Below, piece by piece: positions 52,319 through 61,466 of a stretch of DNA of 64,000 bases. This DNA comes from Streptomyces umbrinus. Its GTDB lineage: Bacteria; Actinomycetota; Actinomycetes; Streptomycetales; Streptomycetaceae. The stretch covers positions 12,127,501-12,191,500 of the forward strand of contig NZ_JAUSZI010000002.1 of the NCBI RefSeq assembly GCF_030817415.1, given 5' to 3'. Each line of letters starts with the position of its first letter. Positions within the stretch are counted from its first letter, which is position 1. A program made the translations under genes and the position numbers. Under the pieces are notes generated by a model. It ran no database searches. It was not told the origin of the DNA and worked only from the letters and a program-made list of their open reading frames with translations.

Positions 52319-53144
52319 GAGGTGCGCCAGGCCGGCGCGGTCGCCCCGGTCAACCGGCGCAGTATTACCGAGGTCATCGCCCAGTACACCCGTGACTCCG
52401 AACTGCGGGGCCGGTGCTCGTAGTCGCGCACCAGCCTGCGGTGCAGCATCAAGATCCCATAGGCGCGCTCCACGACCCACCGCTTGGCCTGGGGAACGAA
52501 CCCGGTCTGTGCGGGGTTGCGCTCCACGACCTCCACCTCAATGCCCACCTTCTCCCCGTGCGCGACGACGGCGTTCTTGAAGCCCTGGTCGACCAGGGCT
52601 TTCTCCACGGCGTCGGTGTCGGCGGCAACCTTGTTCAGCAGCGCGATCCCGACGGCGTTCTCGTGCGCCGACGCGGCCACCACGACCACTGCGATCACCA
52701 GTCCCAGAACGTCAACGGCCAGGCCGCGCTTGCGGCCCGGTACTTTTTTGCCGCATCACGCCCCGTCGACCCGGCGGGCACTCCGGCCGCCGCGTGCACG
52801 CTCTGAGTGTCGAGCACCACCAGGCTCGGATCTGCCTTCCGGCCCAGCTTCTCCCGCACCTGCCAACGCAGCAGGTCGTGGATGGTCTGGTCGGTCCCGT
52901 CGTCGCGCCAGATGTAGAAGTAGTACTTCACCGCGCCGGGCGGCGAAAAGTCGTGCGGGAGCAGGTCCCACTGACAACCGGTCCGGCCCTGGTAGAGCAG
53001 AGCGTTGACGATCTCCCGCATCGCGTACCGGCCCTGATGACCACTGACCGAGGGATGCGCACCCTTCCACGCGATGATCACCGGCTCGACCAACACCCAC
53101 TGCTCATCGCTCAGGTCGGTCTTGTAGGACTTGCGCTCGCTCAC
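52315..53144 (-). CDS. IS5-type transposase with -1 frameshift, right copy
   Basis: Mirror copy of the transposase at 33101-33930, with the same A-AAA-AAG slip heptamer (52749-52743) joining orfA and orfB. Both copies look intact, so either could supply transposase to both sets of ends. Confidence 0.88.
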
Positions 53145-53246
53145 GGCGACCAGCTCAACATGCCCAGGGCCGCCGACCGGCCGAGATGCCACACCGCTAC
53201 ACGTTCAGGTGACGACAAAACACCTACGCACTCTCATACCGCCCTC

Positions 53247-53439
53247 TCAGAAGATCTGCACCCATGTGAGTTTCATGTGAGTCCCAGGGCTATCGGGTGC
53301 GGGCTGCGGAGTGTTCGCAGGTCACAGGCTTGGCGTTCCCATGTGACGTTCATGTTCGTCCAGGCCTGGTTCACGGCGGCGGTGGACAGTGAGTGGTGCA
53401 CGTGACGGTCGCGTGTACTACTGCCGGTCTGGAGTCTCG
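53247..53439. other. Leader region of the ABC transporter operon
   Basis: 193 bp after the IS. No gene; probable promoter region of the ABC genes, possibly altered by the insertion. GTGAGT recurs (around 53267, 53278 and 53389) without clear meaning. Confidence 0.35.
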
Positions 53440-54354
53440 ATGATCGAAGTATGTGGCCTGTCGAAACACTATGGCGAGGTTCTGGCCGTGGATGATCTGA
53501 CGTTCGCTGTCCGGCCCGGGGAAGTGACCGGGTTCCTGGGGCCCAACGGTGCCGGCAAGTCGACCACGATGCGGATGATTGTGGGCCTGGACGCCGCCAG
53601 CTCCGGGACTGCGACTGTGGGCGGGCGGCCGTATGCTGCGCAGCCCGCGCCGCTGAAGGTGGTCGGGGCGCTCCTGGATCCGGGCGCGGTGCTGCCCAGT
53701 CGCACCGCATTTCACCATTTGCTGGCGCTGGCGGCCGGCAACGGGATCTCGCGCAGCCGGGTTGCGGCGGTGCTGGAGGAAGTCGGCTTGGAGAAGGTGA
53801 GCCGCCGGCGTGCCGGGACGTTCTCCCTCGGCATGCGTCAGCGGCTGGGGATCGCTGCGGCCCTGCTGGGTGATCCGCCGGTGCTGGTCTTCGACGAGCC
53901 GCTCAATGGGCTGGATCCGGAGGGCATCGTGTGGATCCGTTCACTGATGCGGAGGATGGCGGCCGAAGGACGCGCGGTTTTGATGTCCAGCCATCTGATG
54001 AGCGAGATGGAACTGACCGCTGACCACCTCATTGTCATCGGCCGGGGAAGACTGATCGCCGACACCACGATGAAGGACTTCATCGAGGCTCACTCCGAGC
54101 GCGAGGTCTTTGTCCGCAGCCCCCAGGCCGAGGAACTGCGCAGCATGCTCGGTGCAGCCGTTCAGGTGCGGACCGAGAGCAGCGACGCTTTGGTGGTGAC
54201 CGGCCTGGAGGCCGCCGAGATCGGCGCGCTGGCGTCGGTCAGCGGAGTGGAGCTGCACGAGCTTGCTCCGCGCCAGGTGTCGCTGGAAAAGGCGTTCATG
54301 GACCTGACCCGGGATGCGGTGGAATACCAGTCGGAGAAGGAGACGAGCCGATGA
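53440..54354 (+). CDS. ABC transporter ATP-binding protein (ABC-2 exporter)
   Basis: 304-aa ATPase. Walker A GPNGAGKST, Q-loop region near LLDPGAVLPSRTAFHHLLALA, signature FSLGMRQRLGIAAALLG, Walker B VLVFDEPLNGLDPEG, H-loop VLMSSHLMSEMELTAD. The C-terminal DUF4162-like tail (REVFVRSPQAEELRSML...) is common in drug or lantibiotic-immunity transporters. ATG 53440 follows GGAGTCTCG. Coupled by ATGA to the permease. An OmpR-type two-component system follows, a usual arrangement for antibiotic-sensing export modules. Confidence 0.93.
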   Translation: MIEVCGLSKHYGEVLAVDDLTFAVRPGEVTGFLGPNGAGKSTTMRMIVGLDAASSGTATVGGRPYAAQPAPLKVVGALLDPGAVLPSRTAFHHLLALAAGNGISRSRVAAVLEEVGLEKVSRRRAGTFSLGMRQRLGIAAALLGDPPVLVFDEPLNGLDPEGIVWIRSLMRRMAAEGRAVLMSSHLMSEMELTADHLIVIGRGRLIADTTMKDFIEAHSEREVFVRSPQAEELRSMLGAAVQVRTESSDALVVTGLEAAEIGALASVSGVELHELAPRQVSLEKAFMDLTRDAVEYQSEKETSR

Positions 54355-55217
54355 CACGCCCCCCTACGCAAGTCCTTGCCAGGGCGACGAAAGCCCGCCG
54401 GCGCTCGCTTGTGCTCCGACTTCAGCCACAACCGCGTCGTGCGCGGGGTGGGAAGGTGACTTTCTGGCACTGCCTGCACGCCGAGTGGATCAAGATTCGT
54501 ACGATGCGGTCGACGTTGTACGTGATCCTGGGCACCCTGGCGTTCTGCATCGGTCTCGCTGCGCTGAATGCCTCGTCCGCGGGCAATGAGTTCGCGGACC
54601 TGAGTCCCGCGGACCAGGCCTCGTTCGACCCGCTGGCCACCAGCCTGCGCGGCTACCTGCTTGCGCAGATCGCGCTCGGCCTGTTGGGCGGCCTGGTCAT
54701 CACCTCGGAGTACGGTGCGCGCACGATCGTCCCCACCCTGATTGCTGTTCCGCACCGGGCGCGGGTGCTGGTATCCAAGGCTGTGGTGCTGGTGGGCGTG
54801 GCGCTCCCGGTCGGGATCGCGGTGTCACTGGCCGGGTTTCTCGTCGGGCAGGCGTCGCTGTCCGGGGCGGGCGCTCCGCACCTGGCACTCTCCGACGGCG
54901 TGGCACTGCGTGGCATCGTAGGTGGTGGCCTTTACCTGGCACTGGCCGGGCTCTTCGGACTGGCTCTGGGCACGGTGATCCGTTCCACCACGGCGACGGT
55001 GACCACACTGTTCGGGGTGATGCTGATTGTTCAGGCCTTCGCCCCGGCCCTGCCCGGCGGACTGGGTGACTGGGTGTCGAAGTACTGGCCGCCGATCGCT
55101 GGCGGGCAGATTATCACCAGCTATCAGGACCCCGACTTGCTCAGCCCCTGAGGTTCCCCCGGGATGCGGAGGAAGTTGACAGCAGGTCAGATGGGACTCA
55201 TGAGAGGACCTGTGACC

Positions 55218-55526
55218 ATGGCTGCACCCCGGAAATACTCGCTCGAGTTGCGTGAGCGTGCGGTACGTATGTATCGCACCGCTGAGCCGAAGCCCCAGAT
55301 CAAGAAGCTGGCCGTCGACCTCGGCGTGCACCCGGAGGCCCTGCGTGGCTGGATCCGCCAGGCCGAGGCGGACGCCGGCGAGCGCGACGACCGTCTCACC
55401 AGCGACGAACGCGCCGAACTCACGGCCCTGCGCAAGGAGAACACCCAGCTCAAGCGGGCCAACGACGTCCTGCGGACGGCCTCGGCGTTTTTCGCGGCGC
55501 AACTCGACCCGACCCGGCCCAGGTGA
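55218..55526 (+). CDS. IS3-family OrfA
   Basis: 102-aa HTH protein (RKYSLELRERAVRMYRTAEPKPQIKKLAVDLGVHPEALRGWIRQAEAD) with the leucine-zipper-like ALRKENTQLKRANDVLRTASAFFAAQL. ATG 55218 chosen because MAAPRKYS is the family start; GAGAGG precedes. It overlaps orfB as GTGA (55523-55526). Confidence 0.9.
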   Translation: MAAPRKYSLELRERAVRMYRTAEPKPQIKKLAVDLGVHPEALRGWIRQAEADAGERDDRLTSDERAELTALRKENTQLKRANDVLRTASAFFAAQLDPTRPR

Positions 55527-56440
55527 CGGCGCTCGTCGACGAGCATCCCCGCCTGGGAGTCGAGTGCGTACTTCGGGAACTCCACATCCCCTCCTCCACC
55601 TACTACCGCTGGCGCCGCGCGGAGAAGGAGCCCTGCGAACGGCGGCGTCGCGACGTCGAGCTGACCGAGCGGATCAAGGAGATCCACGCCGACTCCACCG
55701 GCGTCTACGGCTCTCCGCGCGTGCACGCCGTGCTGAAACGCGAGGGCACCCCGGTGGGCCGCAAACGGGTCGAGCGCCTGATGCGTGAGGCCGACCTCGC
55801 GGGTGTGAGCCCGCGGCGGAAGGGCTTCACGCGCCGGGATCCGAAGGCCACCCTGGCCCCGGACCTGGTCAACAGAGACTTCACCGCACCGGCGCCGAAC
55901 CGGTTGTGGGTCACCGACCTCACGATGATCTCCACCGGCGAGGGGCCGTTGTGGCTGTCCGCGATCCGCGACGCGTTCTCCCGCCGGGTCGTCGCGTGGG
56001 AGACCTCCGCCCGCGCGGACGCCGACCTGGTCCTGACCACGCTGGAGTACGCGCTCGCGTCCCGCGAGGTCGAGCCGGGCAAGCTCATTCACCACGCCGA
56101 CCACGGCTGTCAATATACGTCCATCAAGCTCACAACTCGGCTCATGCGGGCGGGAGTTGAGGCGTCCATGGGTTCGGTCGGGGACTCGTACGACAACGCG
56201 CTCGCGGAGAACCTCTGGATGCTCATCAAAACCGAGGGCCTCCGCGGCCGCACCTTCACCACGAGGGCCGAGGTGAATCTCGCGCTCTTCGAGTACGTCG
56301 ACGGCTTCTATAACTCCCGCCGCATCCAGGAACGGCTCGGCTTCCTCAGCCCGATCGAGTTCGAGGAGAAGTACTACGCCGAGCAGGCGACGGCCGAACC
56401 AACGAATCTGAACACCCGTCACCCCCTGCTGACGAGCTGA
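55523..56440 (+). CDS. IS3-family transposase OrfB
   Basis: 305-aa DDE integrase-type transposase: HTH_21 (YGSPRVHAVLKREGTPVGRKRVERLMRE), rve core with Asp in RLWVTDLTMISTGEG, Asp in KLIHHADHGCQYTS and Glu in YDNALAENLWMLIKTE. GTG 55523 overlaps the orfA stop, and an A-rich slip site is not evident, so translational coupling is the likely mode. Distinct from the IS3 OrfB at 90-953. Confidence 0.93.
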   Translation: MTALVDEHPRLGVECVLRELHIPSSTYYRWRRAEKEPCERRRRDVELTERIKEIHADSTGVYGSPRVHAVLKREGTPVGRKRVERLMREADLAGVSPRRKGFTRRDPKATLAPDLVNRDFTAPAPNRLWVTDLTMISTGEGPLWLSAIRDAFSRRVVAWETSARADADLVLTTLEYALASREVEPGKLIHHADHGCQYTSIKLTTRLMRAGVEASMGSVGDSYDNALAENLWMLIKTEGLRGRTFTTRAEVNLALFEYVDGFYNSRRIQERLGFLSPIEFEEKYYAEQATAEPTNLNTRHPLLTS

Positions 56441-56606
56441 TCAGCGGCTCCCGCATGACGGGGGAACCTCACCCTGGGCAGGGGTGGGTGTCATGGCTGG
56501 GTCCGTGGCGGTTCTGATGGCGGCGGCATTCATTGTCTTCCGCAAGCGTGACGCGTAGCGGGGCGGGACAGTGAAGACAGAAGATCATCGGTCGGGGACA
56601 GGTGCC

Positions 56607-57311
56607 ATGGCGACGACGCAACGACTGCTGCTGGTGGAGGACGAGCCCACGCTGTGTGAGCTGCTGTCCGCCAGCTTGCGGCTGGCCGGCTTTGAGGTGA
56701 CTGCGGCCCAGACGGGCGGTCAGGCCCTGGAAGCGGCCCGCGACAACCGACCCGACCTGATCGTCCTGGATGTGATGCTGCCCGACCTCGACGGCTTCGA
56801 GGTGGCACGTCGTCTGCGTGAGGACCCCTCCGGCCCGGGAATCGGGCAGCCGCCGATCCTCTTCCTGACCGCCCGGGACGCCGCGGAGGACCGCATCAGC
56901 GGTCTGCGGGTCGGCGGGGACGACTACGTCACCAAGCCCTTCAACCTCGAGGAACTCATCCTGCGCATCCAGGCCGTGCTGCGCCGCACCAGCGGCCGCC
57001 GGCCCGATGGGCTCCTAGTCGTGGACGACCTGGAGCTCGATCCCGACAGCCACCAGGTGACCCGCAACGGCCTGCCGGTGCAGCTGTCTCCGACCGAGTT
57101 CAGCCTGCTGCGCGTGCTCATGGAAAACGCCGGCCAGGTCCTGTCCAGGCATCAGCTTCTGGACCAGGTCTGGCACTACGACTTCGACGGTGACGACTCC
57201 ATCGTCGCGTCCTACATCAGCTACCTGCGCCGCAAGATCGACATCGCAGAACCGAAGCTGATCCACACGGTGCGCGGGACCGGCTACGTTCTGCGCAGGC
57301 CCCGCGCATGA
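56607..57311 (+). CDS. OmpR-family response regulator
   Basis: 234-aa regulator. Receiver: acidic pair ED in LLLVEDEPTL, phospho-Asp55 (LIVLDVMLPD), Thr in FLTARDA, Lys in YVTKPFNLEEL. The C-terminal winged helix is VDDLELDPDSHQVTRNG...LSPTEFSLLRVLMENAGQVLSRHQLLDQVW to YISYLRRKID...HTVRGTGYVLRRP. ATG 56607 is preceded by GGGACAGG; a GTG at 56571 is an alternative start. Overlaps the kinase (ATGA). Close to TrcR/MprA-type regulators. Confidence 0.93.
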   Translation: MATTQRLLLVEDEPTLCELLSASLRLAGFEVTAAQTGGQALEAARDNRPDLIVLDVMLPDLDGFEVARRLREDPSGPGIGQPPILFLTARDAAEDRISGLRVGGDDYVTKPFNLEELILRIQAVLRRTSGRRPDGLLVVDDLELDPDSHQVTRNGLPVQLSPTEFSLLRVLMENAGQVLSRHQLLDQVWHYDFDGDDSIVASYISYLRRKIDIAEPKLIHTVRGTGYVLRRPRA

Positions 57312-58825
57312 GTGCCGCTTCACCGCGCGGGCCGATCAGCCGGATGTCGCTGCGCGGGCGGGTCGTGGCCATCACGCTGCTGCTGGTCGTCACCGCCCTG
57401 CTGGCCAGCAACGCCGTACTCGTCACCCTGCTGGAGCGGCAACTGGTGCACCAGCTGGAAGACCGGCTGCGCGCCGCTGCCGCGACGGCGGCGCGGCTGT
57501 CGAACCTGGAAGACGTGCCCGGCGAGACGGCACCGGAGCTGCGTGAGGCAGTGGAGCGCGACCTGACCGGTGACGTCTACGTCGTCTACCTCGATTCCCA
57601 GGGCCAACTGCGGCGTACGCTGCGTCCGGCTACGCACAGCGCCCCACGTCTTCCCGTCCTCGACACCGCGGCGGTCGCCGCCCGCGAACAGCGCCCCTTC
57701 CAGGTGGCGGCCGAAGGCGACGGCGACGAGTGGCGTGTCATCGCTGCTGCTTTGGTCCCGGGCCAGGACGTCGAAGCGGGCAAGGGCGGCAGCGTCGTCG
57801 TGGCCGGTTCCCTGTCTCCGGTCCATACGACGATCCGGCACCTGGGCGTGTGGATGCTGGTGATCGATGCAGTGGTGCTCATCGGGTTGGGCGTCGTCGC
57901 CTGGTTCGCGGTGCGGGCCGGCTTGCGGCCGCTGCGGCGCATCGAGAAGACGGCAGCTGCCATCGCGGGCGGGGACCTGTCCAGCCGGGTACCGCAGCCG
58001 GCCACCATGCGCACAGAACTGGGCCGATTGTCCGCCGCCCTCAACGGCATGCTGGACCGCACCGAAGCCGGCGACGTCGCCCGCGCGGCCACCAACGCGC
58101 GCATGCGTACCTTCATCGCGGACGCCAGCCACGAACTGCGCACACCACTGTTCGGGATCAAGGGCTTCACCGAGCTGTACCGGATGGGCGGCATGCCCGA
58201 GCGTGCGGACGTCGATGCCGCCATGAGCCGTATCGAACGTGAAGCAGCCCGCCTGGTCCGCATCGTCGAGGAACTGCTGCTGCTCGCCCGGCTCGACGAA
58301 GACGCCACCGCTGATGCGCATCTGACCCTTCGCCTGACCCCTATGGACCTGCGCACCCTGGCGGCCGATGCCCTGCACGACCTGCGGGCCATGGCACCCG
58401 ACCGTCCCGTCACCCTGACCGGCCCGGACGGCGGCCCGCCCGGTGGCGCCCCGGTTCTGGGCGACGAGTCACGCCTGCGGCAGGTCACCTCCAACCTCGT
58501 CGGCAACGCCATCGCCCACACCCCGCCCGGCACACCGGTACGCATCGGCGTCGGCACGCGGGGGGGCCAAGCCGTCCTCGAACTCAGCGATGAGGGACCA
58601 GGGATGACAGCCGAACAGGTCACTCATGTCTTCGACCGCTTCTACCGTGCCGACACCGCCCGCGGCCGCACACAGACCGGCGGTGCCGGACTTGGCCTGT
58701 CCATCGTCCGCTCCTTGGTGACCGCTCACCAAGGCCGTGTTGAGGTGTGCTCTGAGCCGGGGGAGGGCACCACGTTCCGCGTCCTGCTGCCGTTGCATCC
58801 CGACAGCTCCGTCGGCAACTCCTGA
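57308..58825 (+). CDS. EnvZ/TrcS-type sensor histidine kinase
   Basis: 505-aa membrane kinase. TM1 about 18-42 (VVAITLLLVVTALLASNAVLV), extracytoplasmic sensor about 45-175, TM2 about 178-205 (LGVWMLVIDAVVLIGLGVVAWFAV), HAMP, HisKA with His275 (FIADASHELRTPLFGIKGFTELY), HATPase_c N-box LRQVTSNLVGNAIAHTP, G1 LSDEGPGM, F-box FDRFYRAD, G2 GGAGLGLSIVRSLVTAHQG. Coupled to the OmpR regulator. With the ABC genes upstream and MMPL transporter downstream it likely senses envelope or drug stress. Confidence 0.93.
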   Translation: MSAASPRGPISRMSLRGRVVAITLLLVVTALLASNAVLVTLLERQLVHQLEDRLRAAAATAARLSNLEDVPGETAPELREAVERDLTGDVYVVYLDSQGQLRRTLRPATHSAPRLPVLDTAAVAAREQRPFQVAAEGDGDEWRVIAAALVPGQDVEAGKGGSVVVAGSLSPVHTTIRHLGVWMLVIDAVVLIGLGVVAWFAVRAGLRPLRRIEKTAAAIAGGDLSSRVPQPATMRTELGRLSAALNGMLDRTEAGDVARAATNARMRTFIADASHELRTPLFGIKGFTELYRMGGMPERADVDAAMSRIEREAARLVRIVEELLLLARLDEDATADAHLTLRLTPMDLRTLAADALHDLRAMAPDRPVTLTGPDGGPPGGAPVLGDESRLRQVTSNLVGNAIAHTPPGTPVRIGVGTRGGQAVLELSDEGPGMTAEQVTHVFDRFYRADTARGRTQTGGAGLGLSIVRSLVTAHQGRVEVCSEPGEGTTFRVLLPLHPDSSVGNS

Positions 58826-58944
58826 GGATCGCCCGACCCCTTCGGCCTGCTGCTGCGGACAGCGAGCAGTAGGCGACACACCGTTTGTCTCAACAGAACC
58901 GATGGCGTGCTCCGCCCAGGTGTGCCGCCGTCCTGCTTGCGCGG

Positions 58945-58968
58945 CCTCCTGCCGTTCACGGCAGGAGG
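58945..58968. terminator. Perfect hairpin after the kinase gene
   Basis: CCTCCTGCCG-TTCA-CGGCAGGAGG: 10-bp arms and 4-nt loop, about 120 bp past the kinase stop and about 140 bp before the MMPL gene. Confidence 0.8.
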
Positions 58969-59109
58969 ACTACCGGCGGGATATGACACGCCCGCTGAGC
59001 CCTACTTGTTTTTGAGTACAGGGGATTGTCGCTACGGCCGACGACACGAATGAGGTCGGCCCGGCAGGGTGAATGACGTTCCCGATATCCAGATATGGAG
59101 ATGTCTCTC

Positions 59110-61362
59110 ATGGCGACTTTCTTGCATCGGGTGGGCCGCTGGGCCTTCCGAAGGCGTCGCACTGTGGTGCTGGTCTGGGTGGCCGTACTGGCTGCTGTAT
59201 TCCTCGGCGCCTCCAGTGCATCCGAGGCGTCGGAGGACTCCTCCTCCCTGCCCGGCATCGAGTCGCAGCAGGCATTCGACCTGATCAATGAGCGGTTCCC
59301 GGGTGCCGAAGCGGACGGTGCGGAGGCCCGCATCGTGTTCGTCGCGGAACGCGGCCAGCAGGTCACCTCCGCCGCCAGCCGGTCCGCCATTGGTGAACTC
59401 GTCGAGGCGGTGGCCGACGGGCCGCAGGTCGCCGACGCGGCCAGCCCCTTCGACGCGAACGCGGTCAGCAAGGACAAGTCGACCGCGTACGCCACCGTCA
59501 CCTACAAGGTCGCCAGCGACGATCTCACCGACGCCAGCAAGACGGACCTGACCAAGGCGGTCGAGCAGGCCCGGGACGCGGGCCTGACCGTCGAGGTCGG
59601 CGGCTCCGCGCTGGAGACCGAAGCCGCGCAGGGCCTGGGTGAAGTACTCGGCGTTCTCGTCGCCGCAGTGGTTCTGCTGATCACCTTCGGCTCGCTCGCC
59701 GCCGCCGGCCTCCCCCTGCTCACCGCCATCCTCGGCGTCAGCATCAGCCTGGCCGCAATCACCGCTTTGAGCAGTGCCTTCGGATTCTCCTCGACAGTCG
59801 GTGAACTGGCGATGATGCTCGGCCTCGCCGTCGGCATCGACTACTCCCTGTTCGTGGTCTCGCGCTACCGGGAGGAGCGGGCCAAGGGACACCAGCCGCA
59901 GGAGGCGGCTGCCCTGGCTGTGGGCACGGCCGGAAGCGCGGTCGTCTTCGCCGGACTCACCGTCGTCATCGCTTTGCTGGGTCTGTCCGTCATCGGCGTC
60001 CCGATGCTCAGCAAGATGGGTATCGGCTCGGCAGGCGCCGTCATGGTCGGAGTCCTGATCGCCCTGACCGCAGTGCCGGCACTCCTGGGCTTCTGGCCCA
60101 ATGCAGTGCTCTCGCGCCGTGACCGCAAGGGCGGACGTCGCTCCCGCACCAAGATCCTCAGCCTCGTCGGCAGGACCAGGACGGCCGGCACCACCACGAA
60201 GGCCCCCCGGGGTGTTCGCTGGGCCCAGTTCGTGGTGCGCCGCCCGCTGCCCGTCCTGCTCCTGTCAGTGATCGGCCTCGGGGCGCTCGCGGTGCCGTCC
60301 CTTGACCTGCGGATGGGCATGCCGGGCGATGAGGCCAAGTCGACCGCAACCACCGAGCGCCGCGCCTACGACGCGCTCGCCGAGGGCTTCGGCCCGGGCT
60401 TCAACGGCCCGCTGACCGTGGTAGTCGACGTCAAGAAGGCCAAGGACCCGCAGGCGGCCGTGACAGCGGTCTCCGAAAAGCTCGCCGACACCAAGGGAGT
60501 CGTCTCCGTCTCCCCGGCACGGTTCAACGAGGCCAAAGACACAGCGGTGATCGCCGCTGTCCCCTCGACCGCACCCACCAGCCGGCAAACGCAGGACCTG
60601 GTGCACACCATCCGCAGCGAGCGCAGTGCGGTGGAGTCGGCCACCGGCGCCGACTTCAAGGTCACCGGCACCACCGCCCTGAACATCGACGTGGGCCAGA
60701 AGATGCAGGACGCCCTCATCCCCTACCTCGCGGTAGTCGTCGGTCTCGCCTTCCTCCTCCTGGCCCTGGTCTTCCGTTCGATCCTGGTTCCGCTGAAGGC
60801 CGCACTCGGCTTCCTGCTGTCCGTCGGTGCGGCCCTCGGCGCGATCGTCACGGTCTTCCAACAGGGCCACGGAGCCGGCCTCTTCGGCGTCGACGAAACC
60901 GGCCCGATCATGAGCACCATGCCCATCTTCCTGGTGGGTATCGTCTTCGGCCTCGCCATGGACTATCAGGTCTTCCTCGTCTCCCGGATCCGGGAGGCGC
61001 ACATCCACGGAGAAAGGCCTGACCAGGCCATCGTCACCGGATTCCGGCACAGCGCCCAGGTCGTAGGGGCAGCAGCGCTGATCATGATGGCGGTGTTCGG
61101 CGGGTTCATGACGGGCGGCGAATCCCTGGTCAAGATGGTCGGCTTCGGGCTGGCCAGTGCCGTCTTCTTCGACGCCTTCGTCGTCCGTATGGCATTCGTG
61201 CCCGCGGTCCTGGCGCTCCTCGGCAAGCGGGCATGGTGGCTGCCGCGCTGGCTGGACCGGCTGATGCCCCGCGTCGACGTCGAGGGCGAAGCACTCACCC
61301 AGCAGGTCTCCGCGCCGAATGATCTGCCTGCCGACGATCCACGGGCCTCCGTGACGGTCTGA
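59110..61362 (+). CDS. MMPL-family (RND) transporter
   Basis: 750-aa inner-membrane protein with the duplicated RND layout: TM1 (RRTVVLVWVAVLAAVFLGASSA), extracytoplasmic porter domain 1, TM2-6 (VLVAAVVLLITFGSLAAAG...LAVGIDYSLFVVSRYREERAKG), TM7 near VVRRPLPVLLLSVIGLGAL, porter domain 2 and TM8-12 (YLAVVVGLAFLLLALVFRS...FGLAMDYQVFLVSRIREA). The paired GIDYSLF/AMDYQVF motifs carry the proton-relay Asp-Tyr residues of MmpL proteins. ATG 59110 is preferred to 59095 because GGAGA is 8 nt before it. Substrates in relatives are lipids or drugs. A terminator follows. Confidence 0.92.
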   Translation: MATFLHRVGRWAFRRRRTVVLVWVAVLAAVFLGASSASEASEDSSSLPGIESQQAFDLINERFPGAEADGAEARIVFVAERGQQVTSAASRSAIGELVEAVADGPQVADAASPFDANAVSKDKSTAYATVTYKVASDDLTDASKTDLTKAVEQARDAGLTVEVGGSALETEAAQGLGEVLGVLVAAVVLLITFGSLAAAGLPLLTAILGVSISLAAITALSSAFGFSSTVGELAMMLGLAVGIDYSLFVVSRYREERAKGHQPQEAAALAVGTAGSAVVFAGLTVVIALLGLSVIGVPMLSKMGIGSAGAVMVGVLIALTAVPALLGFWPNAVLSRRDRKGGRRSRTKILSLVGRTRTAGTTTKAPRGVRWAQFVVRRPLPVLLLSVIGLGALAVPSLDLRMGMPGDEAKSTATTERRAYDALAEGFGPGFNGPLTVVVDVKKAKDPQAAVTAVSEKLADTKGVVSVSPARFNEAKDTAVIAAVPSTAPTSRQTQDLVHTIRSERSAVESATGADFKVTGTTALNIDVGQKMQDALIPYLAVVVGLAFLLLALVFRSILVPLKAALGFLLSVGAALGAIVTVFQQGHGAGLFGVDETGPIMSTMPIFLVGIVFGLAMDYQVFLVSRIREAHIHGERPDQAIVTGFRHSAQVVGAAALIMMAVFGGFMTGGESLVKMVGFGLASAVFFDAFVVRMAFVPAVLALLGKRAWWLPRWLDRLMPRVDVEGEALTQQVSAPNDLPADDPRASVTV

Positions 61363-61372
61363 CACACGTGCC

Positions 61373-61411
61373 GACCGGGCCGCTCGGACCCAGTCCCAGA
61401 GCGGCCCGGTC
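61373..61411 (+). terminator. Terminator hairpin after the MMPL gene
   Basis: GACCGGGCCGCTC (61373-61385) pairs perfectly with GAGCGGCCCGGTC (61399-61411) over a 13-nt loop, 10 bp after the stop. Confidence 0.88.
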
Positions 61412-61466
61412 TGGCCTCCACTTTGTCCACTTCTTCAGCCCTCGGTCACGGCACTGCGGAGAAACC

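Larger units (their letters stand above)
32999..53246. mobile_element. Candidate composite transposon carrying a catabolic cluster
   Basis: Two 1418-bp copies of one IS5-type element in inverted orientation (32999-34416 and 51829-53246) enclose about 17.4 kb. Their coding frames translate identically. The outer flanks both read TCA (32996-32998 and 53247-53249), which fits a 3-bp duplication from movement of the whole unit. TCA also lies at the inner side of the right copy (51826-51828), so independent insertion of that copy is equally possible. The inner flank of the left copy is TGA. Cargo: aromatic-type degradation genes, formaldehyde detoxification and an exporter. Confidence 0.55.
51829..53246 (-). 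mobile_element. IS5-type element with passenger gene, right copy
   Basis: Same 1418-bp element as at 32999-34416, reversed. Ends GGGGGCGGTATGAGAC (51829) and, inward from 53246, GAGGGCGGTATGAGAG. TCA is present on both sides (51826-51828 and 53247-53249). Confidence 0.88.
55149..56471 (+). mobile_element. 1323-bp IS3-family element, complete
   Basis: Ends TGAGGTTCCCCCGGGATGCG (55149) and, inward from 56471, TGAGGTTCCCCCGTCATGCG, both starting TGA as IS3 ends do. CCC flanks each side (55146-55148, 56472-56474), a 3-bp duplication. Both reading frames are intact. Confidence 0.93.
54351..56558 (+). pseudogene. ABC-2 permease gene interrupted by an IS3 element
   Basis: The N-terminal segment (54351-55148) encodes a cytoplasmic start, then FWHCLHAEWIKIRTMRSTLYVILGTLAFCIG and four further helices, ending DPDLLSP. 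The TGA at 55149 is the first three bases of the IS. After the IS (from 56475, past the CCC duplication) the frame resumes as WAGVGVMAGSVAVLMAAAFIVFRKRDA and TAG at 56558. The uninterrupted protein is about 293 aa with six helices; the present one is 266 aa and lacks the last helix and the RKRD tail. The truncated protein may still be made but is probably impaired. Confidence 0.9.
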
